64,000 nucleotides of DNA from Paenibacillus tyrphae (GTDB lineage: Bacteria; Bacillota; Bacilli; Paenibacillales; NBRC-103111), in assembly GCF_027925525.1 (NCBI RefSeq), contig NZ_BSDJ01000029.1:37291-101290 (forward strand), written 5' to 3'. The translations under genes were made by a program, and so were the position numbers. Positions 35,101-43,926 of the stretch are shown in pieces. How positions within the stretch are numbered: the first letter of the stretch is position 1; each line of letters opens with the position of its first letter. The notes beneath the pieces were generated by a model that saw only the letters and a program-made list of their open reading frames with translations, searched no databases and was not told where the DNA came from.

Positions 35101-35370
35101 TTATTGGTTTTCCAGCTCTTCCTTGCTGACCAATGTGACTAAAGCGTTTACAGCCTGTTCGGCGTCCGAACCTTCTGCACTTATGTGAACTTCGGTTCCC
35201 GTGCTGATAGCCAAACTCATAATGCCCATAATACTTTTGGCGTTGACCTTCTTCTCGTCCTTCTCCACAAAAATCTCCGAAGAAAACTTATTCGCTTCCT
35301 GCACGAAAAGCGCTGCCGGTCTGGCGTGAAGGCCTGTTTTCAACTTGACGACTACTGGGCGTCTCGACAT
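35101..35370 (-). CDS. crh: HPr-family protein, Crh-like but with His15
   Basis: Encodes 89 residues. Outside position 15 it resembles B. subtilis Crh more than HPr: LKTGL-ARPAALFVQEAN and KKVNAKSIMGIMSL. Ser46, phosphorylated by HPr kinase for CcpA-dependent catabolite repression, is present. Crh of B. subtilis has Gln at 15 and cannot work in the PTS, whereas this protein has His15 (GLHARPA), so it may also accept phosphate from enzyme I. It follows whiA on the same strand as crh does in B. subtilis. hprK, encoding the Ser46 kinase, is at 54271. Confidence 0.9.
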   Translation of the reverse strand: MSRRPVVVKLKTGLHARPAALFVQEANKFSSEIFVEKDEKKVNAKSIMGIMSLAISTGTEVHISAEGSDAEQAVNALVTLVSKEELENQ

Positions 35371-35413
35371 GCAACCAATACCCCCTACAATCTTTAAATT
35401 CCTAAAATAAGGA

Positions 35414-35436
35414 AGGGCGTAACGCCCTCAGCGTAA
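35414..35436 (-). terminator. Short hairpin in the whiA-crh gap
   Basis: AGGGCG/CGCCCT with a 3-base loop and a T-rich stretch after it on the minus strand. May reduce read-through from whiA into crh. The remainder of the 258-bp gap shows nothing recognisable. Confidence 0.35.
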
Positions 35437-35628
35437 ACGAATACATCGTCCTACAGGACATAGACAAACGGTTGACCAACGATTTCGGCATTGAAGCACA
35501 ATCTGGAAGACAGTCTACCCGAAACCGATTTTAAAAAAGCGATTTTTCAAACATTATATCATTTTTCGGCAGTTTGCACTAGAATTATTGCAAATTTACA
35601 CAAAAAATCTATAATTGGCCGAATCTAC

Positions 35629-36558
35629 TCACGATTTCCGCAGCTTTTCAGCCAATTCATCGATCTTGCGCAGCCGGTGGTTCACCCCGGATTTGCTGAC
35701 TTTGCCTTTCAGCAGATCGCCGACCTCTTTGAGGTTCATATCCGGATGCTTGAGCCGGATCTCGGCCACTTCCCGAAGCTTGTCGGGCAGGTTATCGAGC
35801 CCCACTTCTTTCTGCAGCAGCCGGATGTTGTCGATCTGCCGGACGGCGGCGCCGATCGTCTTGTTCAGATTCGCGGTTTCGCAGTTGACCAGACGGTTCA
35901 CGGAATTGCGCATATCCTTCATAATCCGGACGTCCTCGAACCGGAGAAGCGCTTGGTGAGCACCGATCAGGCTTAGAAACTCGATGATCCTCTCGCCTTC
36001 TTTCATGTACAGGACGAAGCCCTTTTTCCGCTCGATGCATCTGGCATTCAGATCGAACTCGTTGGCCAGCCGCACCAGAGATTGGCAGTGCTCCTCGTAC
36101 ATCGAATAAATCTCCAGATGGTACGACGACCCCTCCGGATTGTTCACGGAGCCGCCCGCAAGGAACGCTCCGCGCAAATAAGCGCGCTTGCAGCAGTCGC
36201 GTTTAATGATTTCCGGCTCGATGCCCGGAGTGAACAAAAACCCTTCGGAGACGATATGCAGCTCCGACAACAGGTCCTGCACTTGATTCGGCACGCGCAC
36301 GATATACACGTTGTTTTTTTTGAGCCGCATTTTTTTGCGGACGAGCAGCTCGGTATGCACTTTGAACGATTTTTTGAGCAGCGAATAAATGCGTCTGGCA
36401 ATCGCGGCGTTTTCCGTCGAGATATCGAGGACGATCTTCTGGCTGGTCAACTGCACAGCCCCGTTCATGCGGATGAGAGCGGACAACTCGGCTTTCTCGC
36501 AGCAGCGCTCCGACTCCATCATGGTCAGTTCTTTTTTCGTCTGGGCGGCGAAGGACAT
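35629..36558 (-). CDS. whiA: DNA-binding protein WhiA
   Basis: Encodes 309 residues from ATG 36558 (MSFAAQTKKELT) behind AGAGGTGAT; an in-frame GTG at 36567 overlaps that site. The N-terminal part is the LAGLIDADG-like fold with RGAFLAGGSVNNP, and the C-terminal part is the WhiA helix-turn-helix (LPDKLREVAEIRLKHPDMNLKEVG, then VSKSGVNHRLRKIDELA). In Firmicutes it affects cell division and chromosome segregation. It is 5 bp from yvcK, in the rapZ-yvcK-whiA operon. Confidence 0.96.
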   Translation of the reverse strand: MSFAAQTKKELTMMESERCCEKAELSALIRMNGAVQLTSQKIVLDISTENAAIARRIYSLLKKSFKVHTELLVRKKMRLKKNNVYIVRVPNQVQDLLSELHIVSEGFLFTPGIEPEIIKRDCCKRAYLRGAFLAGGSVNNPEGSSYHLEIYSMYEEHCQSLVRLANEFDLNARCIERKKGFVLYMKEGERIIEFLSLIGAHQALLRFEDVRIMKDMRNSVNRLVNCETANLNKTIGAAVRQIDNIRLLQKEVGLDNLPDKLREVAEIRLKHPDMNLKEVGDLLKGKVSKSGVNHRLRKIDELAEKLRKS

Positions 36559-36563
36559 GGGAA

Positions 36564-37553
36564 TCACCTCTTCTTGAACATCCAGCTCTCCACCAGTTGA
36601 TAAATATGTTGACTCAGCTTCTCGGCGTCGTGACGCAGGTAAGTCCGAAACAGAACGAGCTGGTCGGCAATGACCTTATAGCCCTGCTTCGTCACTTCGT
36701 CCAAATCGAGCGGAACGATCTTGGCCCCCTGTTCGGCATACTTGCTCTGCACCTGCTCCGGGATGTCTCCGTTGTTCACGATCACGTAATCAAACAGGTC
36801 GCTGCCGACGTGGTCGCGCACCGCTTTGAGATGGTCGCTGACCTTGTAATCGTCGGTTTCGCCCGGCTGCGTCATCACGTTGCAAATAAAAATTTTGAGC
36901 GCATTCGACTCGATGATCGTTTTCGCGATTTCCGGCACCAGCAGATTGGGCAAAATGCTCGTATACAAGCTTCCCGGACCAACCAGAATCGCATCCGCCT
37001 CCCGCAGCGCCTCCAGCGCCTCGGGGAGCGCCCGAACATCCTTCGGCTCGATGGACACCCGGCGGATCACCCCTCTTGCCTTCGGGATATTGGACTCGCC
37101 CTCGACAATCGAGCCGTCCTCCATCAGAGCCCGCAGCACGATCGAGTGATCGGAAGCCGGAAGAACCCGCCCACGCACGGCCAGCACCCGGCTTAGCTCG
37201 CGCACGCCGGTGACGAAATCGCCGGTAATGTCGCACATGGCTGCCAACATTAGGTTGCCCAAACTGTGGCCTGCCAATCCGTTGCCTTTATCAAAACGGT
37301 AATCGAGCAGTTGACCGAGCAGCGGCTCTACGTCCGCCAGCGCAGACAAGACGTTGCGGATGTCGCCTGGCGGGATCATTTCCAGCTCCGACCGTAAGAT
37401 GCCCGAACTTCCCCCGTCATCGGCTACGGTGACAATCGCCGTAATGTCCACAGGCTTATGCTTTAGCCCCCGGAGCATGACCGATAGCCCGGTTCCCCCG
37501 CCGATCACGACGATGCGCGGAATGTACGTTTCCCTCTCCCGGTCAAACGTCAT
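36564..37553 (-). CDS. yvcK: Gluconeogenesis factor YvcK/GlmR (CofD-like)
   Basis: Encodes 329 residues with N-terminal VVIGGGTGLSVMLRGLK, a Rossmann-like CofD nucleotide-binding loop, and VTVADDGGSSGILR. YvcK binds UDP-GlcNAc and tunes carbon flow into cell wall precursors; it is needed for growth on gluconeogenic carbon. Its start overlaps the rapZ stop by 4 bases, so translation is coupled. Confidence 0.96.
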   Translation of the reverse strand: MTFDRERETYIPRIVVIGGGTGLSVMLRGLKHKPVDITAIVTVADDGGSSGILRSELEMIPPGDIRNVLSALADVEPLLGQLLDYRFDKGNGLAGHSLGNLMLAAMCDITGDFVTGVRELSRVLAVRGRVLPASDHSIVLRALMEDGSIVEGESNIPKARGVIRRVSIEPKDVRALPEALEALREADAILVGPGSLYTSILPNLLVPEIAKTIIESNALKIFICNVMTQPGETDDYKVSDHLKAVRDHVGSDLFDYVIVNNGDIPEQVQSKYAEQGAKIVPLDLDEVTKQGYKVIADQLVLFRTYLRHDAEKLSQHIYQLVESWMFKKR

Positions 37554-38449
37554 TTCTTCACCTCTACCCGGTCGCGTTCGGAATCGCGGTGGCTGACCCG
37601 AACGACTTCCGTTTCGCTATTGCCCATCATTTTACCGAGATATTCGGCAATCGCCACCGAACGGTGCTTACCTCCCGTACAGCCGATGCCGATGACGATC
37701 TGGCTTTTGCCTTCTTTCTTGTACTGGGGAACGAGAAAGTGGAGCATGTCGAGCAGCTTCGCAAGAAATTCCTGCGTTTCGGTCCACTTCATAACGTAAT
37801 CGTACACATCCGGGTCCTGCCCGGTGTTGGGGCGCAAATTGTCCACATAGTGCGGATTCGGCAAAAAGCGGACGTCAAAAATAAGATCGGCGTCGATCGG
37901 AATGCCGTACTTGAAACCGAACGAGATGACGTTGATCGAAATGCCGCTGTTTTCGAGGTTGGTGAACCGGGATATGATTTTTTCCTTCAGCTGCGCCGGC
38001 TTCAGGCTCGATGTATCGATCACCTGCGTAGCGTGGCCCTTGAGCTCCTCCAGCAGCTTGCGCTCCTGCTGAATCCCTTCCAGCGGGGCTCCTGTCGGAG
38101 CAAGCGGGTGCTTGCGCCGGCTTTCTTTATACCGCTGCACCAGCGTCGAATCCATCGCGTCGAGGAACAAAATCTCGTGCGTCAACGTATAGTTCTCGCT
38201 CAAGTAGCGCAGCGATTCGGACAGCGAAGTGAAAAACTCTCTCCCCCGCAGGTCGATGACCAGCGCAACTTTGCCGATCCGGCCTTTGGACTGCTCGATC
38301 AGCTCGGCAAATTTGGGAATCAACACCGGAGGAAGGTTATCCACGCAAAAAAAGCCCAAGTCTTCCAAGCTCTGCACCGCAATCGTCTTGCCGGCTCCGG
38401 ACATGCCCGTAATGATGACCAGCTTTCCGAGAGTTTGCATATCTTCCAT
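37550..38449 (-). CDS. rapZ: RNase adapter RapZ / YvcJ nucleotide-binding protein
   Basis: Encodes 299 residues with AGGAGG before ATG 38449. Walker A GMSGAGKT (15-22) is followed by LEDLGFFCVDNLPP, typical of the family, and the C-terminal GCTGGKHRSVAIAEYL motif is diagnostic. Binds and hydrolyses ATP/GTP; in enterobacteria it controls GlmS synthesis, in Bacillus the role is less clear. First gene of rapZ-yvcK-whiA-crh. The second copy of the candidate structured RNA ends 28 bases before its start. Confidence 0.95.
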   Translation of the reverse strand: MEDMQTLGKLVIITGMSGAGKTIAVQSLEDLGFFCVDNLPPVLIPKFAELIEQSKGRIGKVALVIDLRGREFFTSLSESLRYLSENYTLTHEILFLDAMDSTLVQRYKESRRKHPLAPTGAPLEGIQQERKLLEELKGHATQVIDTSSLKPAQLKEKIISRFTNLENSGISINVISFGFKYGIPIDADLIFDVRFLPNPHYVDNLRPNTGQDPDVYDYVMKWTETQEFLAKLLDMLHFLVPQYKKEGKSQIVIGIGCTGGKHRSVAIAEYLGKMMGNSETEVVRVSHRDSERDRVEVKK

Positions 38450-38476
38450 GGCTGCTCCTCCTGAGGACGCTCCGTT

Positions 38477-38621
38477 CGGGTCTTTTCGCTGTCGCAGCAG
38501 GAAAGTACCTCCGGGTCCTGTTCAAATCGTGTTCCTGGAATAATAATAAAATGGTCGGAACACGATTTAAAAGGGACCACGTAAACTCTCCGGTATCTTT
38601 CCTGCTGCTTACGCAGACCCG
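38477..38621 (-). ncRNA. Candidate structured RNA element, copy 2
   Basis: Stems: CGGGTCT (38477-38483) with AGACCCG (38615-38621); GCAGCAGGAAAG (38494-38505) with CTTTCCTGCTGC (38597-38608); GGTCC (38514-38518) with GGACC (38574-38578); AAATCGTGTTCC (38524-38535) with GGAACACGATTT (38557-38568). The unpaired ACGTAAACTCTCCGG (minus strand CCGGAGAGTTTACGT) and the TGTT before the inner stem are the same as in copy 1 at 24366, while stem sequences differ but stay complementary. Located between glcK and rapZ, 28 bases upstream of rapZ on its strand. Confidence 0.7.
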
Positions 38622-38685
38622 ACCTTCGCTATATATCTATCTGTTGCGCTTTGTAATTTATCGCGCCGGTTGTTTATACGTGAAA

Positions 38686-38712
38686 ATCGAGCCCGGGTTT
38701 CTGGGCTCCAAC
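38686..38712 (-). terminator. Weak hairpin after glcK
   Basis: GAGCCC/GGGCTC six-bp stem with GATTTTC following on the minus strand, 60 bp after the glucokinase stop. Confidence 0.35.
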
Positions 38713-38766
38713 GGTTTCCAGACCGATGCGCAGGCTTGATGAGCCGCGCAGGTCGGTTGTCTGCCC

Positions 38767-39717
38767 TTAGCTGTGCAGGTTGAGGCCTGCTGCGCCGACG
38801 ACGCCTGCATCGTTGCCGAGAACGGCAGGGACGATGTCCACGCCTTCTTTGGCTGTTTCCTGGGCATGCTCGTTATAGTACTTGCGGATCGCATCGAACA
38901 GGATGTCGCCTGCCTTGGATACGCCGCCGCCTACGATAAAGCGCTGCGGGTTCAGAACGACGGAAATCGCCGCCATCGATTTGCCGAGATACAGCGCGGC
39001 GCGGTTAATGATCCGCAGCGCCGTTTCGTCGCCCGTTTTGGCAGCGTCAAACACGTCTTTCGCCATAATGTTCTCGACAAGCGCCAGAGACGTATGCTCG
39101 CCCCGCTCCACGGCTTCTTTGGCCATGCGGATAATACCTGTCGCCGACGATACGGTCTCCAGACAGCCTTTCTTGCCGCAGCCGCATTCGATTGCCTCAA
39201 GGTCCGGCACGACAACCATGTGGCCGAGCTCGCCAGCCATGCCGTTGTAGCCCTGGTAAATACGGCCGTGGATAATGACCCCGCCGCCTACTCCGGTGCC
39301 CAGCGTATAGCAGACGACATTCGGAATGCCCGCGCCTGCGCCGCTCCATGCTTCTCCAAGCGCAGCGACGTTGGCGTCGTTGTCAATTTTGACCGTTTTG
39401 CCAAGCTTCTCTTCCAGAATCTTCTTAACCGGCACGTTGCGCCAGCCCAGGTTGGGCGACAGCTTGATGAAGCCTTCGGGAATATCCATGAACCCGGCGA
39501 TTCCCGCACCGATGCCGGCGACTTGCTCCCATTCGTATGGAGATTCGTCAACCAGCTTACGCACATACTGCGCGATATTTTCCAGCACTACCTCTGCGCC
39601 ATGTTCGGTACCGGTCGGGCCTTCGTACGTTTGCAGCAGCTTTCCCTGCTCGTCGCACAATCCGACTTTAATCGCGGTTCCTCCCAAATCGACTCCTACA
39701 TAAACACGTTCTCCCAT
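38767..39717 (-). CDS. glcK: Glucokinase, ROK family
   Basis: ATP-dependent phosphorylation of glucose. Encodes 316 residues from ATG 39717 (MGERVYVGVDLGGTAIK), with GAGGTGA upstream; the frame continues to 39870 but the first 51 residues are not family-like. DLGGTAIK is the ATP-binding phosphate-1 motif, EKLGKTVKIDNDANV the substrate Asp region, and ECGCGKKGCLE the zinc-binding ROK signature. It lies upstream of rapZ-yvcK, in keeping with sugar-flux functions of this neighbourhood. Confidence 0.95.
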   Translation of the reverse strand: MGERVYVGVDLGGTAIKVGLCDEQGKLLQTYEGPTGTEHGAEVVLENIAQYVRKLVDESPYEWEQVAGIGAGIAGFMDIPEGFIKLSPNLGWRNVPVKKILEEKLGKTVKIDNDANVAALGEAWSGAGAGIPNVVCYTLGTGVGGGVIIHGRIYQGYNGMAGELGHMVVVPDLEAIECGCGKKGCLETVSSATGIIRMAKEAVERGEHTSLALVENIMAKDVFDAAKTGDETALRIINRAALYLGKSMAAISVVLNPQRFIVGGGVSKAGDILFDAIRKYYNEHAQETAKEGVDIVPAVLGNDAGVVGAAGLNLHS

Positions 39718-39926
39718 ACCTGTCGAATCACCTCGTACCCTATCCGTTATCTGTAAGCTCCTGTTCCAACTATAAGCCAACCTCCCTAGAAGGTCAAGAT
39801 TAGCCAAGAGGAAGCCGAGCACTCCTCCAAGAGTGTGTCGAGAAAGTGTCAATGCCCGCTTTCTGACCATTTAATCGCGGAAAGCGCCCCCAGAAACTTA
39901 AGACGGAACGTTATTTTTTAAGCATG

Positions 39927-39958
39927 AAAAAGGCGCAGAACGCAGGGTTCCACGCCTG
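39927..39958 (-). terminator. Terminator after trxB
   Basis: Minus-strand AGGCG/CGCCT stem with a 17-base loop followed by TTTTTC, just past the trxB stop. The remainder of the gap to glcK holds nothing recognisable. Confidence 0.5.
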
Positions 39959-39968
39959 AATGGCGTTG

Positions 39969-40916
39969 TTACAGGGACTTGCTCCAGTCATGTACCATAT
40001 GCCCTTCCAGGAACTTCTCGCAGTCAAGCGCCGCCATACAGCCGCTGCCGGCCGCCGTAATCGCCTGGCGGTATTTGCTGTCCTGCACGTCGCCGCAGGC
40101 AAAGACGCCTTCGACATTGGTCAGGGACGTGCCCGGCTTGACCAGAATGTACCCGACTTCGTCCGTGACGATTTGCCCGCCGAGGAAGTCCGTGTTCGGC
40201 TTGTGGCCAATCGCCACAAAGATCCCGTCGGTTTCAATAATTTCCTCTTCGCCGGTCTCGTTGTTTTTCACCTTCAAGCCGGTCACACCCTTCTCTCCGG
40301 AAACGACTTCCAGCGGCGTGCGGTTCAGGCTCCATGTAATTTTCTCGTTTTGGCGCGCGCGGTCCTGCATGATTTTGGAGGCTCGCAGCTCGTCTCTGCG
40401 GTGCACCAGACGTACTTCCGTCGCAAAACGGGTAAGAAAGTTCGCTTCCTCCATCGCCGAGTCGCCGCCGCCCACGACAATGATCTTCTTGCCGCGGAAG
40501 AAGAAGCCGTCACACGTTGCGCAAGTGCTGACGCCGCGGCCGATGCTCTCCTTCTCGTTCGTAATGCCGAGCAGCTTCGCCGAAGCGCCGGTCGAGATGA
40601 TGAGCGATTCGGCTTCGATATCGCCGAGGCCTTCCACGTTCAGCTTGAACGGGCGCTTGGACAGATCGACCTTGTTCACCCAGCCGGTTTTGAACTCAGC
40701 GCCGAAACGCTCCGCTTGCTTCCGCATGTTGTCCATGAGCTCCGGACCCATGATTCCTTCGGGGAACCCTGGGAAGTTCTCAACTTCAGTGGTCGTCGTC
40801 AATTGTCCTCCCGGCTCCGGTCCTTCGATGACGAGCGGGTTCAGGTTGGCGCGGGCCAAATAAATGGCAGCCGTGAGTCCCGCCGGGCCGGTTCCGATTA
40901 CGATCGATTTGTACAT
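39969..40916 (-). CDS. trxB: Thioredoxin-disulfide reductase
   Basis: FAD/NADPH flavoenzyme that reduces thioredoxin. Encodes 315 residues with TAGGAGGAACC before the ATG. FAD loop GTGPAGLTAA (8-17), redox pair CATC (Cys132, Cys135), NADPH-binding VVGGGDSAMEEA and the C-terminal GVFACGDVQDSKYRQA are all present. It is followed downstream by glcK and preceded by the TPR gene, as trxB and yvcD are paired in B. subtilis. Confidence 0.97.
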   Translation of the reverse strand: MYKSIVIGTGPAGLTAAIYLARANLNPLVIEGPEPGGQLTTTTEVENFPGFPEGIMGPELMDNMRKQAERFGAEFKTGWVNKVDLSKRPFKLNVEGLGDIEAESLIISTGASAKLLGITNEKESIGRGVSTCATCDGFFFRGKKIIVVGGGDSAMEEANFLTRFATEVRLVHRRDELRASKIMQDRARQNEKITWSLNRTPLEVVSGEKGVTGLKVKNNETGEEEIIETDGIFVAIGHKPNTDFLGGQIVTDEVGYILVKPGTSLTNVEGVFACGDVQDSKYRQAITAAGSGCMAALDCEKFLEGHMVHDWSKSL

Positions 40917-40951
40917 AGAGGTTCCTCCTATCGCATCTTCTGTTCTCTATA

Positions 40952-42700
40952 TTAAGATTGAGACTCCATGCCGGTCAATTTTTTGAAAATGGCGTCCATT
41001 TTCTCTTTTAAACCGCAAGCATCGTCGATCAGCTTCGCATTCTTACTTACCGTCGCCACCGATACCCCGTAACGCTCCGCCGCCTCGTGATAACTGATCG
41101 GACGCCGGTGCATCTTCGCCGTCAAATATTCAAGCGCGGCCGCCCAGCCTTCGATCTTGGTTATCTTGGGCACGTTCGGAAACACCCGCGATAAATATTC
41201 TACCCAAAGCGTCTGCAAATCGTACTGCTGTACCATATCGTAACGCCGGGCCATATGCCGCAGCGCCGTCTCCATGATGGCCTGCCACTTGCTCTCCCAC
41301 ACGGGAAGCCCCGGGGAGAACGGCGACGGCTCGACCGTCGTCCGCTTACCGTTTAGCACGGCCGTCAACGGCTCCTTCAACCCGATGCTGCGCAGCACGA
41401 AGATCGCCACCCGCTTCAAGTAATCGTCCTCGTCCGGCAGCATAATAAATTCCGTGAGCGCGTCCTTCACTTCGTCGTCCGCAATGAGCCCGAACGCTTG
41501 AATCACCTGCAGCTTCGTATCTCCGTCTCCGTGACGCAGCGCCCAGAAAAACGACGACCGGACAAGCGGATCACGCTTCATATGCTCCGGCAGCCCGCCC
41601 TCGGCACCCTCCAGCCCGCGAAATTGTTCCTCGAACGGCAGATGGTAGTGATAGCTGACCGAAGGCTTTTTCGTTTCCTCCCGGTGCCTATCCAGCAAAT
41701 TCAGATAGAATTTCGGGATTTCCGAGCCCGGATCGAACTTCTCCGCCTGTTTCCACTGGCGCTGAGCTTCCTCGTACCGCCCCGTATTATAAGCGGCTAC
41801 GGCGGTGTAATGGAACAAGCAAGGGTCGAGACCCGCTTCGCCCGTTTTCAACAGCCGCTTGAACAGACGGAACGCTTTCTCATGCTCGCTTAAAATCCCC
41901 ATCGTCGTGGCCAGCTTAAATACGTGGTCCTGATGGAACGGGTACGTTTTGCGCAGCACTTCAAGCAACTCTGCCAAACTCTCCCGGTCGCCGAAATGCT
42001 GGTAGAAGATCGCCAGGTTACAGAGTGCATGCAAATTACCGGGCTCCATCTCCAGCACCTGCCGGATCATGTCGACCGACTTGTCAAAATGCCCCATATA
42101 GTAATAGGCCAAGGCCAAGTTGTTGCGCGCAGCCATAAAATCGGTATGCTTGGTGATGATATTTTCCAAGAGACGAACCGCTTCGGAGAACTTTCCTTCC
42201 TCCAGCATCGAGCGTGCCCTGTCGTGATCGAACAAGCCTTCCCGGCTCTTGATCGTCGACAGCTTCGTGGGGCGATCCAGCTCAAAACTGAGCAGCTCCA
42301 TCATTTCCTCGGACTCTTCCAGAAACTGCCCCGTCGGATCGTTCTCAAGGTAATGAATGATCGCTTTTTCCGCCGATTCGTAATTTTCCATGTTGGCAAA
42401 ATTGTTCGCCATATAGAAGTAGCATTCCGTCATCGTCGGATCGATCCGGTCCAGTACGTGCTGCAAAATGCGGTTGGATTCCTCGTAATTTCCCATCTCG
42501 GACAGCAGACCGGCCAAGTTGCAGTGATTGACCGGGTTTTCCGGCTCGTACTCGGCCGCACGACGAAAATATTTCAATGCCTTATCATAATGATAACGGT
42601 CCAAGGACTGAACGGCTTTTTCGAAAAAGAACGTGGCGTCCATTTTCATCGGTATGACATTGGTGCTGGGTTTCGGCAGCACACGTTTTTTCTTCTCCAT
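40952..42700 (-). CDS. Tetratricopeptide repeat protein, YvcD-like
   Basis: Encodes 582 residues. TPR units begin near residue 30 (AVQSLDRYHYDKALKYFRRAAEYEPENP) and several more follow to about residue 330 (ARNNLALAYYYMGHFDKSVDMIRQVLEMEPGN). The C-terminal 70 residues contain a helix-turn-helix-like segment (SYHEAAERYGVSVATVSKNAKLIDD), so it may bind DNA or a partner. No signal peptide. Position next to trxB matches B. subtilis yvcD. Function is unknown; a scaffold or regulatory role is inferred. Confidence 0.85.
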   Translation of the reverse strand: MEKKKRVLPKPSTNVIPMKMDATFFFEKAVQSLDRYHYDKALKYFRRAAEYEPENPVNHCNLAGLLSEMGNYEESNRILQHVLDRIDPTMTECYFYMANNFANMENYESAEKAIIHYLENDPTGQFLEESEEMMELLSFELDRPTKLSTIKSREGLFDHDRARSMLEEGKFSEAVRLLENIITKHTDFMAARNNLALAYYYMGHFDKSVDMIRQVLEMEPGNLHALCNLAIFYQHFGDRESLAELLEVLRKTYPFHQDHVFKLATTMGILSEHEKAFRLFKRLLKTGEAGLDPCLFHYTAVAAYNTGRYEEAQRQWKQAEKFDPGSEIPKFYLNLLDRHREETKKPSVSYHYHLPFEEQFRGLEGAEGGLPEHMKRDPLVRSSFFWALRHGDGDTKLQVIQAFGLIADDEVKDALTEFIMLPDEDDYLKRVAIFVLRSIGLKEPLTAVLNGKRTTVEPSPFSPGLPVWESKWQAIMETALRHMARRYDMVQQYDLQTLWVEYLSRVFPNVPKITKIEGWAAALEYLTAKMHRRPISYHEAAERYGVSVATVSKNAKLIDDACGLKEKMDAIFKKLTGMESQS

Positions 42701-42863
42701 AATTCAGGCACCTCCATGACCCGTCCGGAATTACATGAGAAACCCGCCTGTGCATTTCAGAGCTTCATTTCTACATCGCCGGAGTAATAATGATTCCTAA
42801 GTATAACACAATCCGGCCCAAAACCGTAAGGTTTCGACAGCCGGAGTCGTGTGGTAATAATTA

Positions 42864-43814
42864 TTATACGCCGCCGTATTTGAACAGCGAGCTGAGCGAG
42901 CCGCCGGACATGATAATGTTGATCGCGTCCGAAAGCAGAGTGGCAACGGAGAGCACCCGGAATCGGTCAGGATGGTTGTCCGGAATAGCGATGGAATCCG
43001 TAATAACGACTTCCTTGATGTTCGGATGATCCAGTCGCTGCAAGGCCGGGCCGGAGAATACCGGGTGCGTCGCACAGACATAAGCGTCGTTAGCTCCGCG
43101 TTCCTTCAGGCCTTCCACGACGTTGACGATGGTCGAGCCGGTATCGATCAGATCCTCGATGATGATCGGCGTGCGGCCGGCTACGTCACCGATGACATGC
43201 GTAATGACCGCTTCGTTGTGAGCCGGTCTTTTCTTGATCATCATCGCAAACGGCGCATCGAGAATGTTCGCCATCTTCTCGGCTGTCGTCGCGCGTCCCG
43301 CGTCCGGGGATACGATGATCGGGTTTTGGATATTAAGCTTTTTAATGTAATCGCTAACCAAGTCCAGCGCAGTCAAATGGTCCACAGGGATGTTGAAGAA
43401 GCCTTGAATCGCCGGGGCATGCAGATCGATCGTGATGACACGGTCCGCGCCCGCTGCCGTCAGCAGGTCCGCCACCAGCTTGGCCGAGATCGGTTCCCGA
43501 GGCGCGGCTTTGCGCTCTTGGCGGGAATAACCATAGTAAGGAACGACAAGATTGATCGTTCTCGCCGAAGCCCGCTTGGCAGCATCCATCATGACGAGAA
43601 GCTCCATGAAATTCTCGTTGATCGGATGAGAGAACGTTTGCACCAGAAAGACGTCGCAGTTCCGAATGCTTTCTTCGTAGAGACAGTAAATTTCCCCGCT
43701 CTTGAATCGGGAAAGCTTGATTTTGCCGAGCGGCACTTTAAGCTCTTCGCATATGCGCTCCGCCAGTTTCGGGTTGGACGAACCCGAGAAAATCTTCATT
43801 TTGTCGCTGTACAT
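42864..43814 (-). CDS. prs: Ribose-phosphate pyrophosphokinase
   Basis: Makes PRPP from ribose 5-phosphate and ATP. Encodes 316 residues with GCGGAGGTAACC before ATG 43814. Family motifs: FSGSSNPKLAERI, a metal-binding TIDLHAPAIQGFF loop, and the PRPP loop IIIEDLIDTGSTI. Placed next to hisJ and the histidine operon, whose first enzyme HisG consumes PRPP; it may be a second prs dedicated to or co-regulated with this use. Whether another prs exists elsewhere cannot be seen. Confidence 0.93.
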   Translation of the reverse strand: MYSDKMKIFSGSSNPKLAERICEELKVPLGKIKLSRFKSGEIYCLYEESIRNCDVFLVQTFSHPINENFMELLVMMDAAKRASARTINLVVPYYGYSRQERKAAPREPISAKLVADLLTAAGADRVITIDLHAPAIQGFFNIPVDHLTALDLVSDYIKKLNIQNPIIVSPDAGRATTAEKMANILDAPFAMMIKKRPAHNEAVITHVIGDVAGRTPIIIEDLIDTGSTIVNVVEGLKERGANDAYVCATHPVFSGPALQRLDHPNIKEVVITDSIAIPDNHPDRFRVLSVATLLSDAINIIMSGGSLSSLFKYGGV

Positions 43815-43926
43815 GGTTACCTCCGCTTTTGCTTATGTTACAATGGGTCATTTGACGATGGATGGACCTTCTCTAAAAGGCTCCGGTTGGCCGGTTTACA
43901 CAATATTTAAAATGCCCACGTCCCCA

